Assembly: GCF_040605455.1 (NCBI RefSeq)
Contig: NZ_JBEXCV010000155.1
Location: 1-20,253, forward strand
DNA from: Embleya sp040605455
Lineage (GTDB): Bacteria; Actinomycetota; Actinomycetes; Streptomycetales; Streptomycetaceae
Length of the DNA stretch: 20,253 nt
Reading direction: 5' to 3'
Each line of letters starts with the position of its first letter. Positions within the stretch are counted from its first letter, which is position 1. The position numbers and the translations under genes were made by a program. This document shows positions 13,530 to 20,253 of this stretch, one piece after another. Below the pieces are notes generated by a model. It saw nothing but the letters and a program-made list of their open reading frames with translations, did not search any database and was not told where the DNA came from.

Positions 13530-14309
13530 ATGTTGGGGCTGCCGAACACCATCCACGCGCTTCTCTTCGACCTCGACGGGGTCTTGACCCAGACCGCCAA
13601 GGTGCACGGCGTCGCCTGGAAGGAGATGTTCGACCACTACCTGCGCGAACGCGACGGCGCCGACTTCACCCCGTTCGATCCCAGACGCGACTACGACACG
13701 TATGTGGACGGCAAACCCCGCATGGACGGCACCCGCTCCTTCCTGGAGTCGCGCGGCATCGAACTGCCCGTGGGCGACGAGGGCGACCCGCCCGGGACGT
13801 TCACCTTGCACGGGCTGAGCAACGCCAAGAACGACCTGGTGTTGCGGCTGATCCACGACCGGGGCGTGGAGGTCTACCCCGGCTCGGTGCGCTACGTGCA
13901 CGCCGCGCGGGCGGCGAAGCTGCCCTGCGCCGTGGTGTCCTCCAGCGCGAACTGCCGGGACGTGTTGCGCGCGGCGGGCATCGACGACCTGTTCGAGGCA
14001 ATCGTGGACGGCGTGGTGGCAAAACGCGACGGCCTGTCGGGCAAGCCCGCGCCGGACACCTTCCTGGCCGGCGCGAAGGCCCTGGGTGTCGCCCCCGCGC
14101 ACGCGGCCGTGTTCGAGGACGCGTTGGCCGGCGTCGCGGCCGGCCGGGCCGGTGACTTCGGCCACGTGGTCGGCGTGGACCGGGTCGGTCAGGCCGCGGA
14201 GTTGCGCAAGCACGGCGCGGATATGGTCGTGGCGGATCTCGACGAACTCCTCGACGCCGCGCCCGGCGACGCGGCCGGCGAGCGGACCTCGGCGGAGGGC
14301 ACGGCATGA
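13530..14309 (+). CDS. pgmB: HAD-family beta-phosphoglucomutase
   Basis: 259 residues from an ATG with GGGGGCAG upstream. HAD motifs are complete: FDLDGVLTQT with nucleophile Asp14 and acid/base Asp16, a cap domain containing YDTYVDGKPRMDGTRSFLES, motif II VVSSSANC, motif III Lys in GLSGKPAPDTF and motif IV FEDALAGVAAG. The cap and overall pattern match the beta-phosphoglucomutase group, including M. tuberculosis Rv3400. The enzyme converts beta-glucose 1-phosphate to glucose 6-phosphate. Its stop overlaps the start of the GH65 gene (ATGA), so the two are translationally coupled. The partner would supply beta-glucose 1-phosphate, which supports the assignment. A plain sugar-phosphate phosphatase is the alternative. 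Confidence 0.87.
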   Translation: MLGLPNTIHALLFDLDGVLTQTAKVHGVAWKEMFDHYLRERDGADFTPFDPRRDYDTYVDGKPRMDGTRSFLESRGIELPVGDEGDPPGTFTLHGLSNAKNDLVLRLIHDRGVEVYPGSVRYVHAARAAKLPCAVVSSSANCRDVLRAAGIDDLFEAIVDGVVAKRDGLSGKPAPDTFLAGAKALGVAPAHAAVFEDALAGVAAGRAGDFGHVVGVDRVGQAAELRKHGADMVVADLDELLDAAPGDAAGERTSAEGTA

Positions 14310-16690
14310 ACACCGGACACCCCTACACGGTCGAGCCGTGGGGGATCACCGAACAGACCCTGGACCTGGACCACCTGCCCCAGTCCGAGTCGGTGTTCGC
14401 GCTCTCCAACGGCCACATCGGCCTGCGCGCCAACCTCGACGAGGGCGAGCCGCACGGCCTGCCCGGCACCTACCTCAACGGCGTCTTCGAACTGCGCCCG
14501 CTGCCGTACGCCGAGGCCGGATACGGCTACCCCGAGTCGGGCCAGAGCGTCATCAACGTCACCAACGGCAAGATCATCCGACTCCTGGTCGACGACGAGC
14601 CGTTCGACCTGCGCTACGGCCAGACCCAGGACCACGAGCGCTCGATCGACTTCCGCGAAGGCGTCCTGCACCGCCGCGCGCTGTGGACCTCGCCGGCCGG
14701 CCGCACCGTCCGGGTCACCTCCAAGCGCTTGGTATCGCTCACCCAGCGCTCGATCGCCGCGATCGAGTACGAGATCGAACCGATAGACGGCCCGGCTCGG
14801 ATCGTGCTCCAGTCGGAGCTGGTCACCAACGAGGAGCTGCCGCTGCCGAACGCCGACCCGCGCGCCGCCGCCGTGCTGGAGGCGCCGCTGCGCCCCGAGG
14901 AGCACACGCACAACGGCAGCAAGGCGATCCTGGTGCACCGCACCGAGCACAGCGCGCTGCGCGTCGCGGTCGGCATGGACCACGAGGTCGAGGGCCCCGA
15001 GAGCATGTACGTGGAGGCTGAGAGCTCCGCCGACCTGGCCCGGTTCAGCGTGACCACGGTGCTCGACCGCGGGCAGAAGCTGCGGATCGTGAAGTACATC
15101 GCGTACGGCTGGTCCTCCACCCGCTCACTGCCCGCGCTGCGCGACCAGGTCGCCGCCGCGCTGACCGCCGCGCGATACACCGGCTGGCACGGCCTGGTCG
15201 ACGAGCAGCGTGGCTACCTCAAGCAGTTCTGGGACAACTCCGACATCGAGGTCGAGGGCGACGTCGAGCTGCAACAGGCCGTGCGGTTCGCGATGTTCCA
15301 CGTGCTCCAGGCGGGCGCCCGAGCCGAGGAGCGGGCCATCCCGGCGAAGGGACTGACCGGACCCGGATACGACGGGCACTGCTTCTGGGACACCGAGGTG
15401 TTCGTGCTGCCGGTGCTCACGTACGGGCTGCCGCACGCGGTCGCGCAGGCGCTGCGCTGGCGACACTCGACGCTGCCGCTGGCCCGTGAGCGCGCCGCGC
15501 AACTGGGGCTCAAGGGCGCGCTGTTCCCGTGGCGGACGATCCGCGGCGAGGAGTGCTCGGGCTATTGGCCGGCCGGCACCGCGGCGTTCCACATCGGCGC
15601 GGACATCGCGGTCGCCGTGGCGCGCTACGTGCAGGCCACCGGCGACCGGGACTTCGAGCGCGACTTCGGCCTGGAGATCCTGGTCGAGACGGCACGGATG
15701 TGGCGCTCGCTCGGCCACCACGACGCGGCGGGCCTGTTCCGGATCAACGGCGTGACCGGCCCGGACGAGTACAGCGCGCTCGCCGACAACAACGTGTTCA
15801 CCAACCTGATGGCGCAGTCCAACCTGCTGGCCGCGGCCGACGCGGTGGCGCGCCACCCGCACGAGGCCCGCGCGCTGGAGGTGAACACCGAGGAGACCGC
15901 GAGCTGGCGCGACGCGGCGAACGCGATGTACATCCCCTATGACGAGGACCTGGGTGTGCACCCGCAGGCCGACGGCTTCACCAAGCATCGGATCTGGGAC
16001 TTCGAGAACACCCCGCCGGACCACTATCCGCTGATGCTGCACTACCCGTACTTCGACATCTACCGCAAACAGGTGGTCAAGCAGGCCGACCTTGTACTGG
16101 CCATGCAGGTGCGCGGGGACGCGTTCACCGACGAGCAGAAGCGCCGCAACTTCGACTACTACGAGACGCTGACCGTGCGCGACTCGTCCCTGTCGGCCTG
16201 CACGCAGGCGGTCATGGCGGCCGAGGTCGGCCACCTCGAACTGGCCCTGGACTACACCGCCGAAGCCGCCCTGATGGACCTGCACGACCTGGCCAAGAAC
16301 ACCAAGGACGGCCTGCACATGGCCTCCCTCGCGGGCACCTGCGTGGCGCTGGTCGCGGGCTTCGGCGGGCTGCGCGACCACGGCGAGTGCATGTCGTTCA
16401 AGCCGCGCCTGCCGGTCGGCCTGACCGGCCTGGCGTTCTCGATGTCGGTGCGCGGCGCCCGGCTGCGGGTGGAGACCACCCACGAGCAGACCACGTACAC
16501 GCTGCGCGAGGGCGACGAGCTGCCATTCCTGCACCACGGCGAGCAGCACGTACTGATCCCGGGCAAGCCGATAACCCTGGACATCCCGCCGCTCACCCGG
16601 GACACCCCGCCCGGCCAGCCCACCGGCCGCGCCCCGGTGCGGCGCCAGAGTGCCCCCGACACCCACCCCACGGGCCCGAGCCCGAGCTGA
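14306..16690 (+). CDS. GH65 disaccharide phosphorylase-like enzyme
   Basis: 794 residues, normal for glycoside hydrolase family 65. The N-terminal beta-sandwich begins with FALSNGHIGLRANLDEGEPH; the (alpha/alpha)6 catalytic barrel includes GYDGHCFWDTEVFVLPVL, ALFPWRTIRGEECSGYWPAG and NGVTGPDEYS, whose Glu488 is the expected general acid. GLHMASLAGT is the phosphate-site region of the family. GH65 phosphorylases cleave maltose, trehalose, kojibiose or nigerose with phosphate to glucose plus beta-glucose 1-phosphate; which substrate applies is not visible. Coupling by ATGA to the phosphoglucomutase gene mirrors M. tuberculosis Rv3400-Rv3401. The last ~40 residues are a Pro-rich extension. There is no signal peptide, so it is cytoplasmic. 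Confidence 0.9.
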   Translation: MNTGHPYTVEPWGITEQTLDLDHLPQSESVFALSNGHIGLRANLDEGEPHGLPGTYLNGVFELRPLPYAEAGYGYPESGQSVINVTNGKIIRLLVDDEPFDLRYGQTQDHERSIDFREGVLHRRALWTSPAGRTVRVTSKRLVSLTQRSIAAIEYEIEPIDGPARIVLQSELVTNEELPLPNADPRAAAVLEAPLRPEEHTHNGSKAILVHRTEHSALRVAVGMDHEVEGPESMYVEAESSADLARFSVTTVLDRGQKLRIVKYIAYGWSSTRSLPALRDQVAAALTAARYTGWHGLVDEQRGYLKQFWDNSDIEVEGDVELQQAVRFAMFHVLQAGARAEERAIPAKGLTGPGYDGHCFWDTEVFVLPVLTYGLPHAVAQALRWRHSTLPLARERAAQLGLKGALFPWRTIRGEECSGYWPAGTAAFHIGADIAVAVARYVQATGDRDFERDFGLEILVETARMWRSLGHHDAAGLFRINGVTGPDEYSALADNNVFTNLMAQSNLLAAADAVARHPHEARALEVNTEETASWRDAANAMYIPYDEDLGVHPQADGFTKHRIWDFENTPPDHYPLMLHYPYFDIYRKQVVKQADLVLAMQVRGDAFTDEQKRRNFDYYETLTVRDSSLSACTQAVMAAEVGHLELALDYTAEAALMDLHDLAKNTKDGLHMASLAGTCVALVAGFGGLRDHGECMSFKPRLPVGLTGLAFSMSVRGARLRVETTHEQTTYTLREGDELPFLHHGEQHVLIPGKPITLDIPPLTRDTPPGQPTGRAPVRRQSAPDTHPTGPSPS

Positions 16691-16796
16691 TCGACCCGCC
16701 GCACCCGCCGGCCGAGCCCGTGTGCCCGGCCGGCGAACACCGGCGACCGTCGGTGACCGCCCACGCGCGGGCCGGTGCCGCCCCGACGCCCCTGGC

Positions 16797-16814
16797 CTTC
16801 ACGTCAACGTCAAG
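16797..16814. promoter_or_regulatory. MerR-type operator dyad
   Basis: CTTCACGTCAACGTCAAG matches its own reverse complement at 14 of 18 positions. It lies 16 bases before the MerR ATG, where MerR-family proteins bind between the -35 and -10 elements of their own promoters. The message is probably leaderless or has a very short leader. Confidence 0.55.
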
Positions 16815-16830
16815 GTCTACCGTTTCGGAC

Positions 16831-17304
16831 ATGCGCATCGGAGAACTTGCGGAGCGCGCGGGGACCAGCACCCGAACCCTGCGCTACTACGAGGAACGCG
16901 GTCTGCTGTCCGCTCGGCGCAACAGCAGCGGGTACCGCGACTACGACGAGGACGATGCCCGACTGGTCCGCGAGATCCGCGCGCTCCTGGGCATCGGCTT
17001 CGATCTGGAGGAGACCCGTCCGTTCGTGGAGTGCCTGCGCGCCGGGCACGACGCGGGCGACGAGTGCCCCGCGTCGGTCGCGGTCTACCGACGCAAGCTC
17101 GCCGAGCTCGATGCGTGCATCGACCGCATGCAGGGCATCCGGGCCCATCTGGTCGCCCAACTCGACCAGACCGAACGCGCGCACGCCGCGGGGGAGCACG
17201 CCGACCGGCCCGCGACACCGGCCACCTGGGCCGCCTCGGTCCTGCCCGACCCGCCGGAGCCCCGCTGCGCGCTGACCGGCCCGCTCACCAAGGAGTCCCG
17301 ATGA
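16831..17304 (+). CDS. MerR-family transcriptional regulator
   Basis: 157 residues from the ATG at 16831; longer open frames upstream run through the intergenic region and are rejected. Residues 1-70 are the winged helix-turn-helix: MRIGELAERAGTSTRTLRYY, EERGLLSARRNSSGYRDYDE and VREIRALLGIGFDLEETRPF. A dimerising coiled coil follows (SVAVYRRKLAELDACIDRMQ). Cysteines lie in VECLRAG, DECPAS, DACID and PRCAL, so redox or metal sensing is possible. The gene overlaps the thioredoxin start by ATGA, which suggests the regulator controls thioredoxin supply. The C-terminal ~45 residues are Pro/Ala-rich. Confidence 0.9.
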   Translation: MRIGELAERAGTSTRTLRYYEERGLLSARRNSSGYRDYDEDDARLVREIRALLGIGFDLEETRPFVECLRAGHDAGDECPASVAVYRRKLAELDACIDRMQGIRAHLVAQLDQTERAHAAGEHADRPATPATWAASVLPDPPEPRCALTGPLTKESR

Positions 17305-17648
17305 CCAAGAACGTCCACGACGCCACCGACGCCGACTTCGACGCCGCCGTGCTGCGCGCCGACCGCCCGACCCTGGTCGAGTTCACCGCCCAATGGTGCG
17401 GTCCGTGTCGCCAGATGGAGCCGGTGCTGGAGCAGATCGCGATCGAGGAGCCGGGCCTGGCGGTGGCCAAGCTCGACGTCGACCGCAACCCGGGCACCGC
17501 CGCCCGCTACGGCGTGTTGTCCATGCCGACCTTCATGGTCTTTCGCGACGGCGAGCCGGTACGGCAGTTCGTCGGCGCCCGGCCCAAGCGCCGGATCCTG
17601 GCCGAACTCGCCGACGTGCTCGGGGAGAACGCGGCCGTCACCGGGTAG
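17301..17648 (+). CDS. trxA: Thioredoxin
   Basis: 115 residues from an ATG that overlaps the MerR stop (ATGA), with AGGAG six bases upstream. The active site WCGPC is at 32-36, preceded by LVEFTAQ. The conserved cis-Pro lies in VLSMPTFMVFRDGEPV, and VAKLDVDRNP is also typical. It reduces protein disulphides using thioredoxin reductase, encoded elsewhere. It is a full-length cytoplasmic thioredoxin and probably an accessory, regulated copy, given its coupling to a MerR gene. The gene symbol is by family only. Confidence 0.93.
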   Translation: MTKNVHDATDADFDAAVLRADRPTLVEFTAQWCGPCRQMEPVLEQIAIEEPGLAVAKLDVDRNPGTAARYGVLSMPTFMVFRDGEPVRQFVGARPKRRILAELADVLGENAAVTG

Positions 17649-17657
17649 CTTCCGGGA

Positions 17658-18428
17658 ATGGCCACTTCCCGCCGGATCACCTTCACCACCGACTACGGGC
17701 TCGCCGACGGCTTCGTGGCCGCGTGCCACGGCGTGATCGCCGGCCTCGCGCCCGCCGTACCGGTCGTGGACGTAAGCCACCTGGTGCCGCCCGGCGACGT
17801 GCGGCGCGGCGCACTGGTGCTGGCCCAGACCGTGCCGTGGTTTCCGGCGGGCAGCGTGCACATCGCGGTGGTCGACCCCGGAGTGGGCACCACGCGGCGG
17901 GCGATCGTGCTGCGCGCGGGCGGCCACCTGCTGGTCGGGCCGGACAACGGCCTGCTTCCGTGGGCCGCGCACGCGTTGGGCGGCATCGAGGAGATCCGCG
18001 AGATCACCAACCCCGCGCTCACCCTGGCGAAGGTCTCCCGGACCTTCCACGGCCGGGACGTGTTCGCGCCGGTCGCCGCCCATCTCGCGCTCGGCACGCC
18101 GCTCGCCGAGGTCGGTCCGCCCGCGAGCGACCCCGTCGAGCCGCCCGATCCGGCGCCCGGCGAGGTGCTCGCGGTCGACCACTTCGGCAACGTGCAACTC
18201 GCGCTGGCGGTAACGGACTTCGCCGGCGTCGACCTGCTGCGGGTCGAGGTGGGTGAACGCACGTACCGGGTTCCCCTGCGCCACACCTTCGGCGAGGTGC
18301 CCGCCGGGGAACTCGTCGGGTACGAGGACTCCGCCGGTCTGCTGGCCATCTCGGTCAACGGCGGCGACGCGGGCCGCCTGCTGGGCGTGCGGGCCGGGGA
18401 CCCGGTCCGGGTCAGTCCTTCTTGTTGA
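17658..18428 (+). CDS. SAM hydroxide adenosyltransferase (DUF62; chlorinase/fluorinase superfamily)
   Basis: 256 residues from the ATG nine bases after the thioredoxin stop, so probably cotranscribed. Motifs: FTTDYGLADGFVAACHGVIA, VVDVSHLVPPGDVRRGALVL, VHIAVVDPGVGTTRR, LLVGPDNGLLPWA, FHGRDVFAPVAAHLA and VLAVDHFGNVQLAL. The Asp, Arg and His typical of the hydrolytic group are present (DPGVGTTR and HGRD). Those enzymes split S-adenosylmethionine with water to adenosine and methionine. I see nothing pointing to a true halogenase, so the hydrolase role is preferred. The stop overlaps the convergent gene by 17 bases. Confidence 0.9.
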   Translation: MATSRRITFTTDYGLADGFVAACHGVIAGLAPAVPVVDVSHLVPPGDVRRGALVLAQTVPWFPAGSVHIAVVDPGVGTTRRAIVLRAGGHLLVGPDNGLLPWAAHALGGIEEIREITNPALTLAKVSRTFHGRDVFAPVAAHLALGTPLAEVGPPASDPVEPPDPAPGEVLAVDHFGNVQLALAVTDFAGVDLLRVEVGERTYRVPLRHTFGEVPAGELVGYEDSAGLLAISVNGGDAGRLLGVRAGDPVRVSPSC

Positions 18429-19305
18429 AGTCCGGCTTCTGGTCGGACAACCAGATCTGGTCCAGCGCGACCTTGCACTTGTCGCCGGCGGCGCAGGTGA
18501 GGGCGACCTCGTTGGCACCGTCGACCAGGGTCACGTTGTTCCAGGTGCCGGTAACGCTGTTCGCCGTGCCCCAGGACTTGAGGTTCGACTTCTTCTTCGA
18601 GTCGGTCCCGTTGACCAGGATCGACAGGCTCTGGTTGTCGTCCTTGGGCCCGGCGTTGACGTAGCGCACCGCCAGGTAATACGTACCGGCCTTGGGCGCG
18701 GTCAGCTTCACCGTCACGGTCGAACCGGGCGCCTGCATGTCGACCATGCCGCTGCCGGTCGAGTTGGGCACCCCCGCCACCGCCACCGCGCCACCGCTGG
18801 GCGAGGCGTCCTCCGCCTCCTGCACCGCGAACTTGCCCCCGGGAGCCGTCGAGGGCGCCGAGGACGGCGGCGCCGTCTGCGACGGGGCAGCGGTGGTTCG
18901 ACCCGCACCGGGCGTGGTCGGCGACGCCTTCTTGTCCTTGTCGTCGTTGCCCTGCATCAGAAACACGCCGGCGATCACCGCGATCACGAGCACGATCGCC
19001 ACCGCCGCACCGATCACCGCGCCCCGCCCACCGCCGCCACTGCCGCCACCGCGTGGCGGGGACTGCGGGGGCGGCTGTGCGCCACCGTGTTCGTGCTGCG
19101 CCGGGATCGCCGCCTGAGGCTGCGTGTGTGCGGGGGGCTGCGCGTAATTCATCTGCCCGACCTGCACGTATTGCGGCATCATGCGATTGGCGGAAGAACC
19201 GTACGCACCGGTCGTCCCTGTCCCCTCGGCCGCTTCCTCACCCGGCGCCGGCCGATAGAGGTACCCGTACGGGTCTTCAGGTTCACCGTTGGTACCCGCC
19301 GTCAT
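18412..19305 (-). CDS. Membrane-anchored protein with extracellular CBM35-like domain
   Basis: The ATG at 19305-19303, with GGGAGGA seven bases upstream, gives 297 residues. Residues 1-95 are a Gln/Pro/Gly-rich cytoplasmic part (GYLYRPAPGEE, QPPPQSPPRGGGSGGGG). One membrane helix is at about 96-118 (GAVIGAAVAIVLVIAVIAGV), followed by a Ser/Thr/Pro linker. Residues ~155-290 have the beta-sandwich pattern of carbohydrate-binding modules of the CBM6/CBM35 type: VQEAEDASPSGGAVAVAG, GTYYLAVRYVNAGPKDDNQS, LSILVNGTDSKKK, TWNNVTLVDGANEVALTC. The final KCKVALDQIWLSDQ is also family-like, and two Cys (LTCAAGDKC) may pair. It could bind cell-wall or environmental glycans. The fold call is from pattern. 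Confidence 0.82.
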   Translation of the reverse strand: MTAGTNGEPEDPYGYLYRPAPGEEAAEGTGTTGAYGSSANRMMPQYVQVGQMNYAQPPAHTQPQAAIPAQHEHGGAQPPPQSPPRGGGSGGGGRGAVIGAAVAIVLVIAVIAGVFLMQGNDDKDKKASPTTPGAGRTTAAPSQTAPPSSAPSTAPGGKFAVQEAEDASPSGGAVAVAGVPNSTGSGMVDMQAPGSTVTVKLTAPKAGTYYLAVRYVNAGPKDDNQSLSILVNGTDSKKKSNLKSWGTANSVTGTWNNVTLVDGANEVALTCAAGDKCKVALDQIWLSDQKPDFNKKD

Positions 19306-19591
19306 CGGGTAGTCCTCCCTACGCTCGCCAGGCCAAGCTTGGTCAATACCAGGCATCACACTAACGGGCGACGGGCGGGGCAAGTGGCGTTGTCCGCGTG
19401 ACGGGACTGTCACGAAAAGGCCCTACTGACGCGTATGGCCGCGGGCGCGCACCCGCCCGCGGCCCGTGCGCGCCCTCGGCGCCCGACCCGAACCATCCAT
19501 CCATTCGGTGACCGGATTCACCCGGGACGCCCAACACATCCACCACCGTGGGAGGCGTGCCAGGGCCGATCGCGGCAGCCGTGTCGCGCGC
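19306..19591. other. Intergenic region between the GGDEF and membrane-protein genes
   Basis: It holds the ribosome site and promoter side of the membrane-protein gene, a small dyad GTGAC-N6-GTCAC near 19398-19413, and the strong hairpin at 19437-19464. No gene is supported here. Confidence 0.5.
19437..19464. terminator. Strong hairpin downstream of the GGDEF gene
   Basis: GGCCGCGGGCG pairs perfectly with CGCCCGCGGCC (11-bp arms) around a 6-base loop. It lies 128 bases after the GGDEF stop on the minus strand and probably ends that transcript. Confidence 0.55.
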
Positions 19592-20095
19592 TCAACCCGC
19601 CCGACGCTGGGCCCGGTCGCGGCGCCGCTTGTTCGCGTACATGTGTTCGTCCGCGATCCGCAGCAGGTCCTCGGGCTCGGCGGCCTCCTCCGCCCAGCCG
19701 ATCCCGAAGCTCGCGCCCTCCAGCGGCACCGCCAGACCCTCGGCCGGGATCGGCACGGACAGCGCGCGGCGCAGCCGCACCGCCATCTCCTCCGCCTCCT
19801 CGCGCCCTATCCCGTCGGCGAGCACGACGAACTCGTCGCCACCGAGCCGGGCCACCGTGTCGCCCTCGCGCACCGCGGCGGTGAGCCGCTCGGCGACCGC
19901 CTTGAGGACCACGTCGCCGATGTGGTGACCGAAGTTGTCGTTGATGTGCTTGAACCCGTCCAGGTCGCAGAACAGCAGCGCGACGCCGCGGCGCTCGGCG
20001 GCGGGCGGCTCGTCCACGACCACGACCGCACCCTCGGGGATGCTCAGGATCGCGCCGGCGGGCACCGCCCACTCGTCCGCGTACGGCTCGCGCAC
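19592..20095 (-). CDS. GGDEF-domain protein (diguanylate cyclase-like), short N-terminus
   Basis: At most 167 residues from GTG at 20095. A second GTG at 20023, with GAGGG seven bases upstream, would give 143 and has the better ribosome site. The catalytic part is intact: VALLFCDLDGFKHINDNFGH with the metal-binding Asp, the product-inhibition I-site REGD exactly five residues before GGDEF, and ADEHMYANKRR near the end. It would make cyclic di-GMP from two GTP as a dimer. The usual head of the domain (DxLTGLxNR and the next ~15 residues) is not visible in any frame. It is replaced by a stretch reading PAGAILSIPEGAVVVVDEPP. No sensor or membrane segment is seen. The in-frame sequence upstream is open to the window edge and includes a 9-bp repeat. 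Confidence 0.75.
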   Translation of the reverse strand: MREPYADEWAVPAGAILSIPEGAVVVVDEPPAAERRGVALLFCDLDGFKHINDNFGHHIGDVVLKAVAERLTAAVREGDTVARLGGDEFVVLADGIGREEAEEMAVRLRRALSVPIPAEGLAVPLEGASFGIGWAEEAAEPEDLLRIADEHMYANKRRRDRAQRRAG

Positions 20096-20101
20096 CTCGC
20101 C

Positions 20102-20155
20102 GACCGGCCCGACCGACCCGACCGACCCGACCGACCCGACCGGCCCGACCGCTCC
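20102..20155. repeat. Six tandem 9-bp units
   Basis: The plus-strand unit is GACCGACCC, with variants GACCGGCCC and GACCGCTCC. The period is a multiple of three and the run is open in the GGDEF frame, where it would read Gly-Ser/Pro-Val. It may be a linker of a longer GGDEF protein or simply a non-coding microsatellite in front of it. Confidence 0.8.
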
Positions 20156-20190
20156 GGCCTCTCCCGCCGACGCCGTGCACTTACGACACG

Positions 20191-20253
20191 ATGCCCCTGC
20201 CGATCGAGGCGGTCGACGGCCACCCGATCGTCTGCAAGAACCGCGCGTGCAAG
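20191..20253 (+). CDS. Start of a plus-strand gene cut by the window edge
   Basis: From ATG at 20191 the frame reads MPLPIEAVDGHPIVCKNRAC and is open to the last base. All 21 codons end in G or C, as in the real genes here. The C-x4-C pair may begin a metal-binding motif. No ribosome site precedes the ATG, so a leaderless start is possible. I do not recognise the protein, and only 21 residues can be seen. Confidence 0.4.
   Translation, partial: MPLPIEAVDGHPIVCKNRACK

Noticed and set aside
17658..18428. Fluorinase/chlorinase function for the DUF62 gene
   Set aside because: The motifs fit the hydroxide (hydrolytic) group and there is no organohalogen gene context.

Overview
The window is chromosomal-type DNA from a very GC-rich actinomycete, most like a Streptomycetales member. 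Nearly every third codon position in the real genes is G or C. GTG and TTG starts, GGAGG-type ribosome sites and families such as YidB, the SAM hydroxide adenosyltransferase and an Rv3400/Rv3401-like gene pair all fit. The species cannot be named from sequence alone. There are no tRNA or rRNA genes, no insertion sequence and no CRISPR array. Bases 1-193 form an almost perfect fold-back repeat, and the right edge cuts a gene, so the window may be a whole assembly contig.

Left part (1-2611). The minus strand carries the 3' part of a protocatechuate 3,4-dioxygenase alpha gene (pcaG), with its reading frame broken twice. It overlaps the first codons of pcaB, and the sequence then folds back on itself at the window edge. 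Next come a plus-strand membrane protein with a PNQY-repeat tail and two minus-strand genes: an unknown protein and an FMN-binding PNPOx-like protein whose expected start is followed at once by a stop codon.

Middle left (2759-8332). A PTS enzyme I-like phosphotransferase (minus) is preceded by a possible 15-codon leader ORF that overlaps its start. A MarR regulator (minus) is divergent from a short-chain dehydrogenase and a cytochrome P450 (plus), with a 9-bp-arm palindrome in the shared intergenic region. This looks like a small regulated oxidation locus. The P450 overlaps, tail to tail, a YidB-family gene with a long Ala/Pro/Lys tail. About 830 bases without a credible gene follow, carrying short dispersed repeats.

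Middle right (9161-13380). A zinc alcohol dehydrogenase (minus) lies behind a GTAACA-C-TGTTAC operator-like palindrome. A hexapeptide-repeat acyltransferase (plus) converges on a secreted SurE-type phosphatase (minus). Between those two sit a parS-like ParB site and a strong hairpin. A second short-chain dehydrogenase is divergent from surE.

Right part (13530-20253). Three compact units follow. The first is a beta-phosphoglucomutase-like HAD enzyme coupled by ATGA to a GH65 disaccharide phosphorylase-like enzyme; together they would turn a disaccharide plus phosphate into glucose 6-phosphate. The second is a MerR regulator coupled by ATGA to thioredoxin, with a dyad at the MerR promoter, followed closely by the SAM hydroxide adenosyltransferase. 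The third is a membrane-anchored protein with a carbohydrate-binding-like outer domain, and then a short GGDEF protein with intact GGDEF and I-site motifs but no recognisable domain head. The start of a plus-strand gene is cut by the window edge.

I did not find a convincing new multi-gene system. The best leads are the fold-back end, the parS-like site, the palindrome-controlled SDR/P450 locus, the enzyme I leader ORF and the headless GGDEF gene.
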